Notes: generated by a model from the letters alone, not told the origin. A DNA stretch of 64,000 bases from Lunularia cruciata (GCA_948567375.1 OX419758.1:45337473-45401472); one strand, 5' to 3'. Numbered from the stretch's first letter, positions 32,918 through 46,111 are shown. A program made the numbers and translations.

Positions 32918-34420
32918 GTACTGCACTCCTAGTCAATGCTGTAGATGCATCCACCTGTGCTACTCCGCACATGAAGTCCAAAGCATCTCTATCACCAACA
33001 TATGAGGTGGAAGCCTCAACACCCAAATTTGATCTCCTCTAAGCAATAGCCATACTAGCTAATCTCTACTCCAACTGCTCAATCCGAGTAGCCATAGATG
33101 TGTCAGAAGTAAGGGCAAGTACCACACCCCTACTAGGTGTAGATCCTCTACCACCTCGTCCTCCATGAACTGAAGCTCCTCTACTACCTGCCATAGCAAC
33201 CCTACCACTCCGTAACTCCAAGTGTAGGTCAAAACACTGGTCACTAGTGTGACCAAATCTTTGGCAGTGCTCACACTGCCTCTGTGTTGGCTATGATGCA
33301 CCTGAGGTATCAGGTCCACTGCCCTGAGTACACTCTCTCTGATGGTGAGGTCCACCACAAGTCCAACAAGCAACCCCACCACTCACTGGCTGCTGCTGAT
33401 CCAAAAATGAGGGTAAGAGTCTAACTCCACTCGCTCCATAGGATCTTGGCTGTCCACCCTGTCCTCAAAAACCAACTGGGCGTAGTGCACTCTGCTGCAC
33501 TCTAGAAGAAATCACAGCCATGGATGAGGTCTCCCTACCAAATCCAAATGTCACCACTCTCTCCTCCACCATGTTGAGCTCAATACGCTCAACCAAACCA
33601 AAGACCACTGCCAAAGTAGGCGAAGTAGCCTATAACAACGTAGCATCATGAACTCTATGTCGCAACTCCCTGTCCAGTATCCCATACCAAAACTGGACTG
33701 CCTGGGCCTCAGTAACTCCCTAAGTGAAACTGATCATCCGCCTCATGCGAGTGTATGCCTCGTGTAGGTTCTCTCCAGCCTTCTGCTGGAACTACTGCAA
33801 GCTCCTCAGCTTGTCAGTCCGCACTCCTTGGTAGTTCTGCCTCAAACATAGGAAGAACTCCACCATGGGGTTAAACCCCGGTACCACACCACCTCTTGCA
33901 GCGGTACCTCCAATCGTAGTGGCACTATCTCTAGCTAGTGCCCCTCCTCTAGCTCCACCCACACTACTCAAGCTAGAACTCATAGGTACAACCGATCTAC
34001 TCCTGGCCACCGAGCCTGAAGTGATGGAGACATAGTGTAGAGACCAATACTGTCTCCATAACTCAATCTCCTCCAAATGAGCTCTCTTGAACTCATGGTA
34101 GTCATCCATCGGCAGAGCTTCCAGATGCTGAAACAACCCCTTCTATGCCATGAAGGGTGTGAACAAAGTCGGGTTCCGCATCTACTATAGATCACACCAA
34201 CTATCAAACTCTTGGATGAAGTCATCCAACTCAATGGTACCCATTGTACCAAAGTAACGCCTAGGGCCTTTGGAGGCCCCATAAATCTTGTCCATGTCCC
34301 ACAACAACGGTGCGGACACACCAAGTGCACTCTCAATTGAATCAACTCCTGTGTCAAACTCCAACTCAGAGTCAATCTCCTCCCTCACTGGGACCTGAGA
34401 TACAGGCTGATACCGAGCAC
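32918..34420 (-). pseudogene. Element B gag region
   Basis: It begins with the frame at 34185-34388 (EEIDSELEFDTGVDS, GTIELDDFIQEFDSW). The frame at 33792-34136 continues with DDYHEFKRAHLEEIELWRQY and a Gly/Ser/Ala-rich hinge. Further on are FWYGILDRELRHRVHDA and two knuckles near 33236-33391 (CWTCGGPHHQREC and CEHCQRFGHTSDQC), then a Gly/Arg-rich patch (GSRGASVHGGRGGRG). Gag packages element RNA. Fossil with several breaks. Confidence 0.85.
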
Positions 34421-34883
34421 CACTCTAAGTAAACCTATTGCGTATTGTAGGGCTAACTCCTCTAGAATCTCCAAAGAACTCTGTCGTGACAAAGTAACCA
34501 CAACAACAAACCCGAACCACCAACTGCAACCGCAAGTGCACCCACCAAGTGCCAACACCACCAAGTGCCAATACCAACTAAGCACCACCCACTAATGTAA
34601 CTCTAACCGAGATAACTACACTAGGAGAAAGGGCAACCTATAACCTGCCATCATAACACACACTCTCACGGTCTGTAGGTCATCACTTCTTGCCTCATTG
34701 GAGAGAAACAAAGGTAGTCTGACTAGTCATCACTCCAACCTCACCACCGAGAGCACACCAGAGCACCAACGCTCAAAAGTCAAGGCACCTCACACAAACG
34801 TGGTGCACAAACAAGAAGCAAAGAATGGGAGGATCCAATCACAAGAAATCTAAATGAAAACCCTCCATCTCATAACACAACAC
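34421..34883 (-). other. Element B stretch between primer site and gag
   Basis: It holds a low-complexity patch of TGGTGT/GGCACTTGG repeats (minus strand, about 34510-34590) also present in element A (3365-3470). Otherwise I see nothing in it. Confidence 0.5.
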
Positions 34884-34902
34884 GGGACTGACTCTGCCAC
34901 CA
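34884..34902 (-). promoter_or_regulatory. Element B putative primer-binding site
   Basis: On the minus strand TGGTGGCAGAGTCAGTCCC follows a leader ending in AAATGCCA. It is conserved at the same place in element A. The matching tRNA was not identified. Confidence 0.5.
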
Positions 34903-36253
34903 TTTGGCATTTTACATAAGAGAAGTTTGTATCCAAGTCCTAAGCTACCAGGATCACCAAGAATGGGATCAAACTGCCTTTCCTAGCCAAAGCTACATGC
35001 GTATAGATAACAATGGCACAATCACTAGGACAACAAGTGACGGTGGACCAATTGGCTAGGGCACCAGTCTAGGAACAAGAGATCTAGGGATCAAACCCTG
35101 TTGCGCACAATCTAGCAGGAAAGGCAGATTTTGCCAACCAATGACCAAGATCAACTCTAAACTAGCTAGCCTCACGCCAGCAAGCTGGCTTGCTGGCCCT
35201 TCTAGGCCTTCGTAGCCTCTCATAGCCCACAGCCCTATGCCTCGAAGCCTCTAAATGCCAAATGAGGCCTTTCTTGTTGCCACTTCAAACCTCCTCCAAA
35301 ATTAGCAAAACTTCTCCAAATCTGCAAAATTCCTCCAAACTAGCAAAACTCCTCCAAATCTGGCCAAAATTTGACTTAAATCCCAACCAAAATCTGACAT
35401 AAACCCTAAAGTTGGTTGTCTGCCAAATCCCCCGCTAACTTTCCACTCGAGCCAAATTGACAGCACGAGTTTTTCCAAATCACAAATTCATGAGAAGAGC
35501 TTCCTAACTCCACCTTCAATTTGACTTTTTGAGCCCAACTCGCAGCGAATTGGTCATGCTTTCACCCCCTGAGCTCAAAATCACAACCATTGCTAGAAAT
35601 TTGTTCCTTCTTTGCTCAAAATTTGGCCAGCGATTCCGCACACCGTCCGCCTAACTGCCAAATCCCGCATCAATTGAACAAGCTTCTGCACACTAGGGAA
35701 ACACTGAACTTGAATTGAGCTACCAATGATCCACCAAGCTTGGAGATACCACCAACACTCAAAGTTCTTGCACCCAATTTCCCCCTGACTTCACTTCTCT
35801 GATGTAATCAGATTGCTTACCACTCTCAACTCAACTCAATTTAGATCAATACTTGATCTGTCACTTTATAAACTACCAACAATTGGGCATTGATTACAGT
35901 CAAGCCACACCCACTCAAGCATAGAGAATCCAGGTGACACTCTCCCATCTCTGTCCACCATAGCCAAGAACTCAAAAACTCAACATCAGAGAAGTGAGCT
36001 CTCTGGAGCTCAATTCAAAACTATACCCCTAGACTTGAGCTAGCTCTGAAACCCTAACGGTCCCATTGACGGTACACTTGACGGTCCAAATGGTGCAAAG
36101 TGACGGTGGGCCCCACCGTGAAGTCAGTACCCCAAACAGGAAATCTGACTGTTGGAAAGTAGTCTTTGAGAAACTGCTGAAATAACTCTAACTACTATCA
36201 CAGGAACTCTAGTGTCCGAGCATCTAGATGTGGCACTACAAATGGCATGATAA
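34903..36253 (-). repeat. Element B 5' leader / terminal region (Y and W)
   Basis: The element strand begins TTATCATGCCATTTGTAGTGCC directly at the AGAAG target duplication. The first roughly 430 bp (Y) match 48097-48529 of element A; the rest (W) matches only the 5' region of A. There is no protein-like frame. An internal block has GGGCCCACCGTCAC and several ACGGT repeats (about 36050-36120). Confidence 0.7.
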
Positions 36254-38717
36254 AGAAGATGAGTACTACAAGAAGAATGGGAATTGTCGCAATTGACATC
36301 CCAAAGGCAAGGAAGAGAACTAAGCCTAGAAGTCACCCTGTGGCAGTTTATCCACATAAGATGCAAAAGCTTAACCCAAAGGCAGTGGTGGTGAAAGTGA
36401 AGGAAGTGACTCCGGAAGAAGAAGAGGAGTCCAAAGGAGAAGCTTCAAGAGGAGAAGAAGAGTTCACATTGTGAAGTGAAGAATTGAGTAATGATAGTGA
36501 AGGCAAGGCAGAGGTTCAGCAAATCCAAAGACATAATATGGATACAGGAAAGTCGAGTCCAGAGGTCTCTACTATCAAACAGGAGTGTGAGAAGAAGGAG
36601 GAAGATGTAGTCTTGGCCTATCTAAGAACTACCAAGGGAAAAGAAGTGTGCGTGCAGTCAAGGTGGGGCCTAGTAAAGTCACCACAAAAGAGGAGGAGAG
36701 CTCTGGTGGGGAAACCTTGGATTGCGACAAGATTACCTTGGATTACAAAGATTGTGACTTTGGAGTAAGGCGCCAATAGGAGAGTTGCTTGTAGAGGAAG
36801 ATGAAGTTTGGGCCGATGACAAGAAGTATGATGGAGTGGAGTATCTATCAAAGGTCATGTGTCTAATGTTGATGTTTTTATTGCAAAAGAAAGCATAGAT
36901 GGTGAGTACTAACCTCAACGTGCGAGACAACTTAGCAGTAGTAAAGAAGTGAAGTGCGGAAACCTTGTTGTTGAGAAGCAAGCTAACAAGAGTAGAGATG
37001 GAAGCCAAAGAACTTTGAGTGGAGGAGATTCTTTGGAGTAAGCATTCCAAAGCGATGAGGAGTGATTTGGTGAAGTGTCGCAAGGAAGCTAAGGAGACGA
37101 CGGCATTGGTAGAAGTGCTGAAGGGAGAAATTGCTGATGTGCAAGTAGAATTAATACATTCAAGGGAAAGTGTAGCAATAATGGAGCAAGAGTTGGAGAG
37201 TCTAAAGAAGAAGGCCATTGAGAAAGATCAAGCCTGGCAGCGGGAGTTAGCAGAACATGGTAGCAAAAAAGATTGATTGCGAGGATTGTTGAGGGTGGCA
37301 GAAGAACAAATTGTGGTAAATTGACAAGAGAAGAGGCAATGAAGGTTGAGTTTGAGGACAAATTACAGATGTATCACAATGATTTGGAGGAAGAAAGAAA
37401 GAAGGAGAAGCTCAAGATAGTGACGTAGCAAGAGTGGTAAACGAGATAAAGGTGATGCTCAGCACAAAAATCAAAGGGAAATTAGAAGAAGCTAGGTTGC
37501 ACGAGTTGAAGTTGTTGGTGCAGGAGATACGGAAGAGGAAGGCAAAAGACAAAAAGTTGAATAATTTGTTAATTTGTCAACGAGAATGAGTAGATAGGAA
37601 AATGTTTGAAGTAGGAGACAATGTGTGTCATAGATTGGATCTTGTTAGGACCAAGTTGGATAAACTTCAAAGTGAAGTGCACATAGTTAGAAGACCCAAA
37701 GTAAGTGAGGTAGGAGTTCAGGTGTCTTTGGACCCACTACCTAAAACATTAGAGAAGAATGGGTCAAGAGCTAAAGAGTTAGGAAGATTACCCATGACCT
37801 CAATAGTTTGTAGTGAAGAAATCATAGAAAAAGAAGAATTAGGAGTGGAATATAGACCCCAAGATGTAGAAATTCTTGAAGGAACATTGGATTTGGAAGC
37901 CAAAGTCAAAGTTGACATTGGATCGGATTAGAAACAAATTGAGATTTGAAGAGGCAAATATGAAGAGATGCATTGTCATTTTGGATCTGCAAGTTGGTAA
38001 AGTTGTTGTAGAATAGTGTAGTTGTTAGCAACTATTGAATGCTCTTCTATTTAAAGGAGGTATTTGCAGTGTATTTTTGTTTAGTGCTCATTATTTTGAG
38101 AATAGATAAAGCAAAGTGCTATGAAATAGAGCTCATCGCTTGAGCTTAATTTTGAGTATCAACGCTACGTTTGTGTTTGTATGGAGAATTTTGAAGTGCA
38201 AGTTAGTGTGTTTGTTGGATGTTGGATTCCGCAACCTTGATCTTCATTTTGTGTGTTTGATCTTAAGTGAAGTGAAATTGGAGCAATGCCTTGATAGATC
38301 GGAGAGGAATTGTAGTGTTGGTAGTATTTTGCAATTGTAAGTGCAACGTAGTGTTGATGTGAAGCAATTTTGATCAAGGAACTTGTGCCTTCAGTGGAAG
38401 GGTGGAACACAATTCTGAGCCAAAAGTGTTTTGTAGTGAAGTGCCTTTTTTGGAAGAGATTGAATCATCACAATCAAGAATGTTTGGAAAGATTTGATGG
38501 AGTTGTGATTAAGTGTGACAAATTGTTGTGACAAGACTGCAAGTTAGTGCTTGTTACTCTCTTCTGGATGTGGTTTCTACTTGAGAGATTAAAGATGCAA
38601 CCAAGAAGAACTAATTTGGCTACTTTGCTTTGTATTTAGGCTTTTCTAACTAGTATCTATGCGGGAACAAACTTTACTTACCTGATTACCGCAAAAATGA
38701 TATTTTCCGGGTTGTCA
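36254..38717 (+). repeat. Element C 5' LTR, right part
   Basis: It is collinear with 44530-47027 of the 3' LTR and ends CCGGGTTGTCA. It carries coiled-coil-like frames such as 37019-37276 (ELESLKKKAIEKDQAWQREL) and 37602-37931. A TATA-like TATTTAAAGG near 38048 is matched by CTATTTAAAGGAGG near 46350. Confidence 0.85.
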
Positions 38718-38726
38718 CATGATTTA

Positions 38727-38744
38727 TGGTGCCGTTGCTAGGGA
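38727..38744 (+). promoter_or_regulatory. Element C primer-binding site
   Basis: TGGTGCCGTTGCTAGGGA lies nine bases inside the 5' LTR. It resembles the plant tRNA-Asp type site found in many gypsy elements. Confidence 0.8.
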
Positions 38745-39289
38745 TAAAAATCTTGGAAGTGGAAAAATACAAAGCCAAACTTTAAATTGGGTTTGGAACC
38801 AATTTGAATGTCTGCATTGAAAGACAACGGGAAGAGAGAGTTCAAAGACAAACTTTGCATTGTGAATAAGAAGAATGCCTAAAGATCCAATCTATTGTTG
38901 ACAAAAAAAAATGGGAGGCATTGGACTTTCAAGTCCTTCACAAAGTCCAAGAAGCCCTGCGAGAACTTGAACAAAAGAAACCCAAAGGCGAGTGGCAAGG
39001 CTACTTCTCGTCTCCATCTTCCAAGAAGAAGAAAGAATCTAACAGGCAAACATACTCATTGTAACCCAATACACCGGCTTCCCTTAAAGCTATAAAGAAA
39101 CTCAAGTTTATAAAGAAATTCATTCACAAAAAGACAAAAAAAACCTTAATGGAAGAAGAGTGCTAACATCTCTTACAAAAATTTCCTCAATTGGCTCAAG
39201 GGAATTTTCACAAACACTTTCAAAGTGTTGAACCTCTTACTCTGTTTCCAGTCAAAGTTGACACCATTTGAGAAGAAGAATCTATCGAC

Positions 39290-41155
39290 AAAGACCCCAT
39301 TTTGAATTTGACTAATTGGAACCCTTGGGCTATCAACACGACATCAATACCAGCTAGTTCCTTGGGTCCATCAAGTTCAACCTTACAACAACCAAACCCA
39401 CCAAGTCAAACAATGACTTTGTTACTAGTCACCCAACATGCCTATCAGAAGTATAGGAGGATAGAACAAGACAAAGATCCTGATGAATTTATCAAAGAAT
39501 TCAAAGTCATTTCCTTTGCCAACAAGGAACATGACTCTACAGATTGTTTGTAAAATTTTCCAAGTCTGCTCTAAAAGAAGGCCTAAAGGTTGTATACCCA
39601 TGTAACCAAAAAGCGGTTCACACCAACCAATTGGGCAGACTTGCTTCCTAGAACAATTTTGGGAAGTTGATAACGATACAAGTGTCTTTGCAGCACTCAA
39701 TGATTTGGACCAAGGAAAGAAGGAGAAGTTGAGAGACTACTCTGAGCGGTTCATGGCATTCTTGAAACAAGTCCCAAAGCAATCCGGTGTGGTGGGTTAC
39801 TCTGTTGCCCAAGCCATCACCTGGTTCCTTGGCGGACTCTCACCAGAGATTTGTATCTTTGACAGGGAGGGGAACATAACTTCCTTGGACAAAGTACTCA
39901 AGCATGCCACCTAGTATGAGGTGGCTCACTCTCACTTGTCCAGCAACCAAAGAAATCAGGAGAAGAAAGGCAAGAAGCCCAGAAGGAGAGCTTCATGGAG
40001 CACATCTCCTTCGTCGGAGGAATCCTCTACGTCTTCAATTCTTCTTTGGAATCCAAAGAAGATTCAAAGCCAAGGAGAATACAAAGATGCAAAGGAAAGA
40101 AACCAATAACACCTCCAACAAAGAATGTACATAAGGCGGATCAAAAGCTGGAGATTCTTATTAAAGAGTTTGCGGATTTCAAGATCTAAATGATTGGTGC
40201 TAAGGACCAAAGAAAGCCTCCATCATTTGGCAGATGTATAGTGCACTACGTTTGGTAAATCTGACCATGCTAATACAAAGTGTTTGACTTGCATTGCATT
40301 TCCAATGCAACAAATTGATTGGGTTCCAGGTTGGGACCAAAAGTGAGGAAGATGAGGCTGTGTACTAGACCCAAGAGGTACAAACTCAAGCAAGTACATT
40401 GTATCAAGGTCCAAGGTATGGACCAAGGGAGTATAACAACAATGCTTCCTCACAAAGACCACCAATGGGCAGCTAAAATAGGCCTCAAGATGTTGCATTG
40501 GGTGCTTGTTATAATTATGGCTTGATAGGACATTGGTCTCCAAACTGTCTGGAGCCAAGATGGCAAATTGGGCACATCTTGCTATGTGGAAATTGTAAGG
40601 GATCAAGGCATACTAGAAACCAGTGCTCACAACCACCAAACCCAAAGCCGCCAGTAAAATATGTATAGACCCCAACTGAGCGTGTTGTGCTCCAGGAAAA
40701 AGGGGATACCAATGAAAATTGTACAACACTTGAGGAGAGGCCTCAAGAAGGGAGTCCGACTTCAAAAGGTGAATGGCTAGACCTCAAAATTTTGAAGGTT
40801 GAGACACGCTTGGGTAAGAAGAAGCGTGATCTCAAAGAAGCAAGTACTACTTCTTTGTCTTCAAAAAAGGCAAAGAGGTTGCATCCAAAAGCTATTCTTT
40901 TTGCCAATGAGGAAAATATTCTAGCAAAAGCCAAAGCTAAAGCTTTGCAAAAGGAAATCAACAAAGCAGTACAAAGAACTTGGGAGATGAGTTTGAAGGA
41001 TAAGAAGACGGGGCCTCCTATGTTTCCGGTGGATATCAGATCCGATGTAAAGGATCTAATCCAAGTCGAGGTGGGCAAACACAAAGAACTTTGGGTTAAG
41101 ACCGCTAGTACTCCAATCACCATCTTAAAGCACCCCGAAGTCCAATTTGAATGAG
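39290..41155 (+). pseudogene. Element C gag region (fossil)
   Basis: Frames contain Gag-like blocks (DPDEFIKEFKVISFA near 39477; EKLRDYSERFMAFLKQVPKQ near 39721). Near 40500-40625 are knuckles with CYNYGLIGHWSPNC and CGNCKGSRHTRNQC. A lysine-rich frame at 40687-41154 links to the protease. Broken in a few places. Confidence 0.75.
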
Positions 41156-43345
41156 GAGAGACTTTGGACCCAAAGATGAAGGTGAAGAAGATGAAGTTGG
41201 GAGGAGTCCCTTAGTATGATATTGTGGCCAATTTGGCGTATACAAGTGCTAATGTCACATTTAAGCAATTGAGGGAGGACAACAAGCTATATGCTGGCAG
41301 CTGAGTTCAGCACTCAAGAAAGTAAGGGCGATGACCAAGAAAGACTTGCCCGCAATATATCGCATTGAATAGGAAGATTTGGGGTCTTGCAAAGTGGACG
41401 CGGAGTTCATAGGCTGCATGATCACATTCATACCCATTGATTCAGGGTCGGGTGTGAATGTCATGATAGAACACACTGCATATTGATTGGGATATACGAC
41501 GTTTGAACCAACACCCCAAATTCTAAAATTTGCAGATCAAACCAGGAGATGGCCTTTGGGCATGCTGTTGAATATTACTACGATCATTGGAGGGGTGCCC
41601 TTCAAGTTAAACTACATTGTGTTGCGACCAGTAACCAAAACTGGTTACCTGCTCTTTATTGGAAGACCTTGGTTGTACAATGCTTAGGTTATTATAGGTT
41701 GGCACCAGCAAAAGCTAAGGTTCAAGGACATCTCATCCAAAGATCAGAAGTTGGTGAAGGTGAGTTGGATGAAGGTTCACCACCTTGGGGAAACAACTTT
41801 GTCAAAAGATGAAGATGAATCCAAAGATTCTTTGTCTTTGTCTTCAAGAGACTCCAAATACAAAGTCCAAGTCAACTACTTGGAATGCTACAAGGTAGAG
41901 GTTGAAGATGAAGACCCATACGACATCGCCTTGGGTGAAAATGACTTGGACGAAGGGGATTTGATTGTAGTTCAACTCGGATTACGCCGAGTGAGTCACG
42001 TTGAAGGAGTCATCATCCCCAATGATTGTCAAGATGTTGTCTTGACTAAAGGAAAAATTTTGAAGACAGTCACTTCAGAGGAGTTGGCAGGATATACTAC
42101 CCTATTTATAGAATTCCAAGATGTATTTGCTTGGTCTATTGATCAAATGCCGGATATTCTACAAGAATTTGGAGAACACCAGATTGATCTGGTTGAAGGT
42201 GCAGTTCCGGTTCGACAAAGACAATACCACCTGAACCTAAAGTACTTGCTTTTGGTCAAAGATGAAATCTACAAGTACTTAAGGGCCGGAGTAATCTTTC
42301 TTGTCTTAAGCAATGAGTGGGTCTTACTCATCATCATTGTACCAAAGAAGAAAACTGGGAAGATTTGAGTGTGCCAAGATTTTTGCAAGCTGAATGCAGT
42401 CACACGGAAGGATCATCATCCCTTGCCTTTTACCAATACAATTTTGGACCAAGTAGCTAGTCATCCTTGCTATAGTTTTCTCCATGGATTTTTAGGGTAT
42501 AATCAACTATCCATCCGAGAAGAAGACAAGGATAAAACTACATTCACTATTGATTGTGGAACTTTTGATTATAATCAAATGCCCTTTGGGTTATGTAATG
42601 CTTCCGCTACTTTCCAACTAATGATGAATGCAATTTTCAAGGTTTTTTTGCATAAATTTATGGAAGTCTTCATTGATGATTTTTGTGTGTTTGGGCTAAG
42701 AGAAGTACATTTAGATTACCTTTGCCAAACTTTTGAAAGGTGTCATTTTGTCGGTTTGTCATTACACCTAGAGAAATGCTTCTTTGCAATGAAGGAAGGA
42801 CTTCTTCTAGGGCATCAAATGTCAAGCCGAGGTATTGAAGTCAATGTTGAGGAGGTAAAAGTTATCTCAGCTTTGGAATCCCCTAAAAACATCTCAGAGC
42901 TAAGAGCCTTCTTAGGACATGTCGGATACTACAGACTCTTCATTTCAAATTATGTGGTGCTTGCTGCACCCCTTACAAAGCTTTTGAAGAAGTCCAAAGA
43001 CTACTTGTGGGAAGTGGAACAAGAAGAAGCTTTCCAAGTATTGAAGAAGAAACTTGTTGAAGCACCAATTATGAGGGCCCCAAATTAGGATGCCCCTTTT
43101 CATGTGTATGTGGACACTTTTTCCATGGCAATTGGAGTCATCTTAAGTCAGAAGGATAGAAGAAGAAGGACTACCCAATTTATTATGCCAACCTACAATT
43201 ATCAGTTTCAAAAAAATATTATTCAACGACTGAAAGAGAAGCACTCAGAATGGTTTATGCTTGTAAGAAGTTTTGCCACTACTTGTTGGGATACAAGTTT
43301 GTCTTCTATGTTGACCATTACGCGTTGCAACATTTGGTCAAGAAG
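41156..43345 (+). pseudogene. Element C protease, RT and RNase H region (fossil)
   Basis: The protease core IDSGSGVNVM is near 41438. The frame at 41751-42368 leads into RT, and the frame at 42369-43088 holds GFLGYNQLSIREEDK, MPFGLCNASATFQ, the catalytic FIDDF and LRAFLGHVGYYRLFI. RNase H parts (YVDTFSMAIGVILSQ, then FVFYVDHYALQHLVKK) run up to the 3' LTR. I see no integrase-like sequence in the element. Fossil. Confidence 0.85.
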
Positions 43346-43512
43346 GAGGGCTAAACGGGAAGGAAAATAAGAAGAAGCGTGTGGTTGGGCCAAACCCAAA
43401 GTCAACCTTGGATCAAGTCCGAAGGACTCGAGATGGACAAGAGAGAAAGACAAAGAAGAGGACTCCATATTGGGTAGCGTATCCTGATCCGAAGAACCTA
43501 TAAAAAACTTCT

Positions 43513-44502
43513 TTGGGGTTCTCCAATCAAGAAATTATGTGGGAAGAAAGTGACGACCTTGGGATCAAGAAGTTCTTGATAGTGATAGGAAACAACCTCA
43601 CACAATCAGTGATTGGAGTGGAAAAGCAATTGAAGAATGACCAAGCACACATGACTATAAAATCGATATTTTTGCAAGGAAGCAACACAATGTCTAGATA
43701 CTACCTTGTCCCTATTCAGAGTCGACTCAAAGTAATGCAAATTGCAAATTCACAAGAAGACGAGTGGGTTAGGATCTTGAGAATGATCTTCCACAAGAAA
43801 AGAGTGAGGAAACACACGATGGCACCAAAAGTGAGTAAGCAAAGTGTGATGAGACGACATGCAATGTGTAGATAAGATGCAGTGGTGAGGATCAATGTCT
43901 TTGTGAGGCTTCATATCACGTTCTTGGCCTGGAACTAGAATTTTAGTTTTCCATGTTTCATGGTAGAAATCATAGCAAGTAATTGCAAGGATGGGCCAAA
44001 GCACAAGGGGAAGAGAGGAAATCCAACTCAATGGGTTGAGTTGGATTGGAGAATAGTCTTGGAGAGAGAAGCAAGAGAGATAGGAGGTACCACTTTCTAT
44101 CGGAAGTGTGATACCTTAGAAGAGACTATTGAGGTGAGAAATTCTTTCAATCTACCTCACACCAAGAATGGGTATAAGGTGGATAGCTAAAGAGACCCCA
44201 AGCGGAGAAGGATTGTAAGCGCAATGATGGCAATGTTCAAGCTGGAGCAAACTCCCTATATCATGATGCAACAGGCGGTGTTCTTTCACCAAATGTTTGT
44301 AGGAGAAGCAATAGACTGGGCAAAATGTCTGCTACAGCAAGCGGAGCAGATGATTTTGGGTTGGAGGAAGGAATGCAACCACATTTCTTTGTGCCCTTTG
44401 CAGCTCCTTTCTATATGGGCTGAATTTACGGACTTTGGAGGAGAGAAACTAAATGTGATTGCACTTTTATTCGGATCTGTGCAAGGAGGCAGATGCAAAT
44501 AA
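43513..44502 (+). pseudogene. LTR-borne frames of element C, first group (3' copy)
   Basis: The frames at 43513-43875 (MGFSNQEIMWEESDDLG, FLIVIGNNLTQ), 43960-44190 (WVELDWRIVLEREAREIGG) and 44224-44502 (MMAMFKLEQTPYIMMQQ, FVGEAIDWAKCLLQQAEQM) follow one another on the same strand. I recognise no family. They look like remains of one protein, mixed charged and helical, encoded within the LTR. Confidence 0.45.
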
Positions 44503-45056
44503 ATGATACTATATGGAGAGAGTACAAGAAGGGGACAAGTACTACAAGAAAAGTGGGAAGGAGAGAATTTTAGCAATTGACATCCCAAGGGCAAGGAAGA
44601 GAACTTAGCCTGAAAGTAGCCTTGCGGTAGTACAGCCATAGAAGATGCAAAAGCTTAACCCAAAGGTAGTGGTGGTGAAAGCGAAGGAATCAACTCCAAA
44701 AGAAGAAGAGGAGTCCAAAGGAGAAATTGAGTCAAAGAGAGAAGCTTAGGAGGAGGAGAAGAAGAAGAGTTCACACTAAAAAGTGAAGAATCAAGTAGTG
44801 GCAGTGAAGGCGAGGTGGAGGTTTAGCAAACCCAAAGATGGAGTTGTATACAAGGAAGCCGAGTCTAGAGGTCTCCACTATCAAAAGGGAGTGTGAGAAG
44901 AAGGAGGAAGAAGGAGTCTTGGCCTGTCCAAGAATTGGTAGGGGGAAGAGAAGTGTGCATGCAGCCAAGTTGGGGCCCAGTAAAGTTGCTAGAGAAGAGG
45001 TGGAGAGCTCGGGTGGGGAAACCTTGAAGGTACAAAGATCATGACTTTGGGGTAAG

Positions 45057-46111
45057 GTGCCAATAGGAGAGTTGCCTGTAGAGGAAGATGAAGTCCGGGC
45101 CGATGACAAGAAGTACAACAGAGTGGAGTTTCTATCAAAGGTCGTGTGCCCAACATTGGTGTTTTTGCAACAGAAGAAAGCAGAGATAGCGAGTGCTAAC
45201 CTCAACGTGCGAGATGAGTTAGCAGTAGTAGAGAAGTGGAGTGCGGAAACCTTGTTGTTGAGAAGCAAGCTAACAAGAGTAGAGATGGAAGCCAAAGAAC
45301 TTTGGATGGAGGAGATTCTTTTGAGTAAATATTCCGAAGCGATGAGGGAGGATTTGGTGAAGTGTCGTGAGGAAGCTGACGGTGTTGGTAGAAGTGTTGA
45401 AGAGAGAAATTGCTGATGTGCAAGTAGAATTAATACATTCAAGGCCAAGTGTAGCAGTAATGGAGCAAGAGTTGGAGAGTCTAAAGAAGAAGGCCATTGA
45501 GAAAGATCAAGCCTGGCAGCGAGAGTTAGTAGAACATGGTAGCAAAGAAGATAGATTGTGAGGATTGTTGAGGGTGGCGGAAGAACAAATTGCGGTAAAT
45601 TGATAAGAGAAGGAGACAATGAAGGTTGAGTTTGAGGACAAATTGTGTACATATGTATTGCAATGATTTGGAGGAAGAAAGAAAGAAGGAGAAGCTCAAG
45701 ATAGTGGGGGAAGCCAATGACATAGCCGGAGTGGTAAACAAGATAAAAGCAATGCTCAGCACGGAGATGGAAGGGAAATTAGAAGAAGCCATGTTGCATG
45801 AGTTGAAGTTGTTGGTGTAGGAGACATGGAAGAAGAAGGCCAAGGACACAAAGCTGAATAATTTGTTAATTCATCTACAAGAATGAGTAGATAGGAAAAT
45901 GTTAGAAGTAGTAGACAATGTGTGTCTTAGATTGGATCTTGCTAGGACAGAGTTGGATAAACTTCAAAGTGAAGTGCACATAATTAGAAGACCCAAGATA
46001 AGTGAGGTAGGAGTTCAAGTGTCTTCAGACCCACTACCTGAAACATTAGAGAAGAATGGGTCAGGAGCTAAAGAGTTAGGAAGATTACCCATGACCTCAA
46101 TTGTAGCTTGA
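45057..46111 (+). pseudogene. LTR-borne coiled-coil frames of element C (3' copy)
   Basis: The frames at 45057-45416, 45367-45561, 45626-45820 and 45899-46111 are rich in Glu, Lys and Leu with heptad-like spacing (ELESLKKKAIEKDQAWQREL; LARTELDKLQSEVHIIRR). They predict long helices or coiled coils. They also exist in the 5' LTR (37019-37931). The function is unknown; a structural or Gag-associated accessory protein is possible. Broken. Confidence 0.5.

Larger units (their letters stand above)
18393..36253 (-). mobile_element. Element B: gypsy element with DNA methyltransferase and PHD finger
   Basis: This is the better-preserved reverse copy of the A family, inserted in the element C 5' LTR with a 5-bp duplication AGAAG (18388-18392, 36254-36258). 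Element order from the right is leader (36253-34903), primer site, gag (34420-32918), protease (32225-31099), methyltransferase (31098-30213 and 22384-21960), RT, RNase H, integrase, PHD finger and 3' end (18498-18393). Element D and a D-family solo LTR are inserted. It is broken in perhaps one to two dozen places. Its ends are permuted relative to the terminal sequence seen in A (see findings). Confidence 0.88.

Noticed and set aside
44771-45652. A 293-codon minus-strand frame in the element C 3' LTR
   Set aside because: It is Ser/Leu/Thr-rich and mirrors the Glu/Lys-rich sense frames of the coiled-coil region, a common antisense effect. The 5' LTR shows only shorter counterparts.
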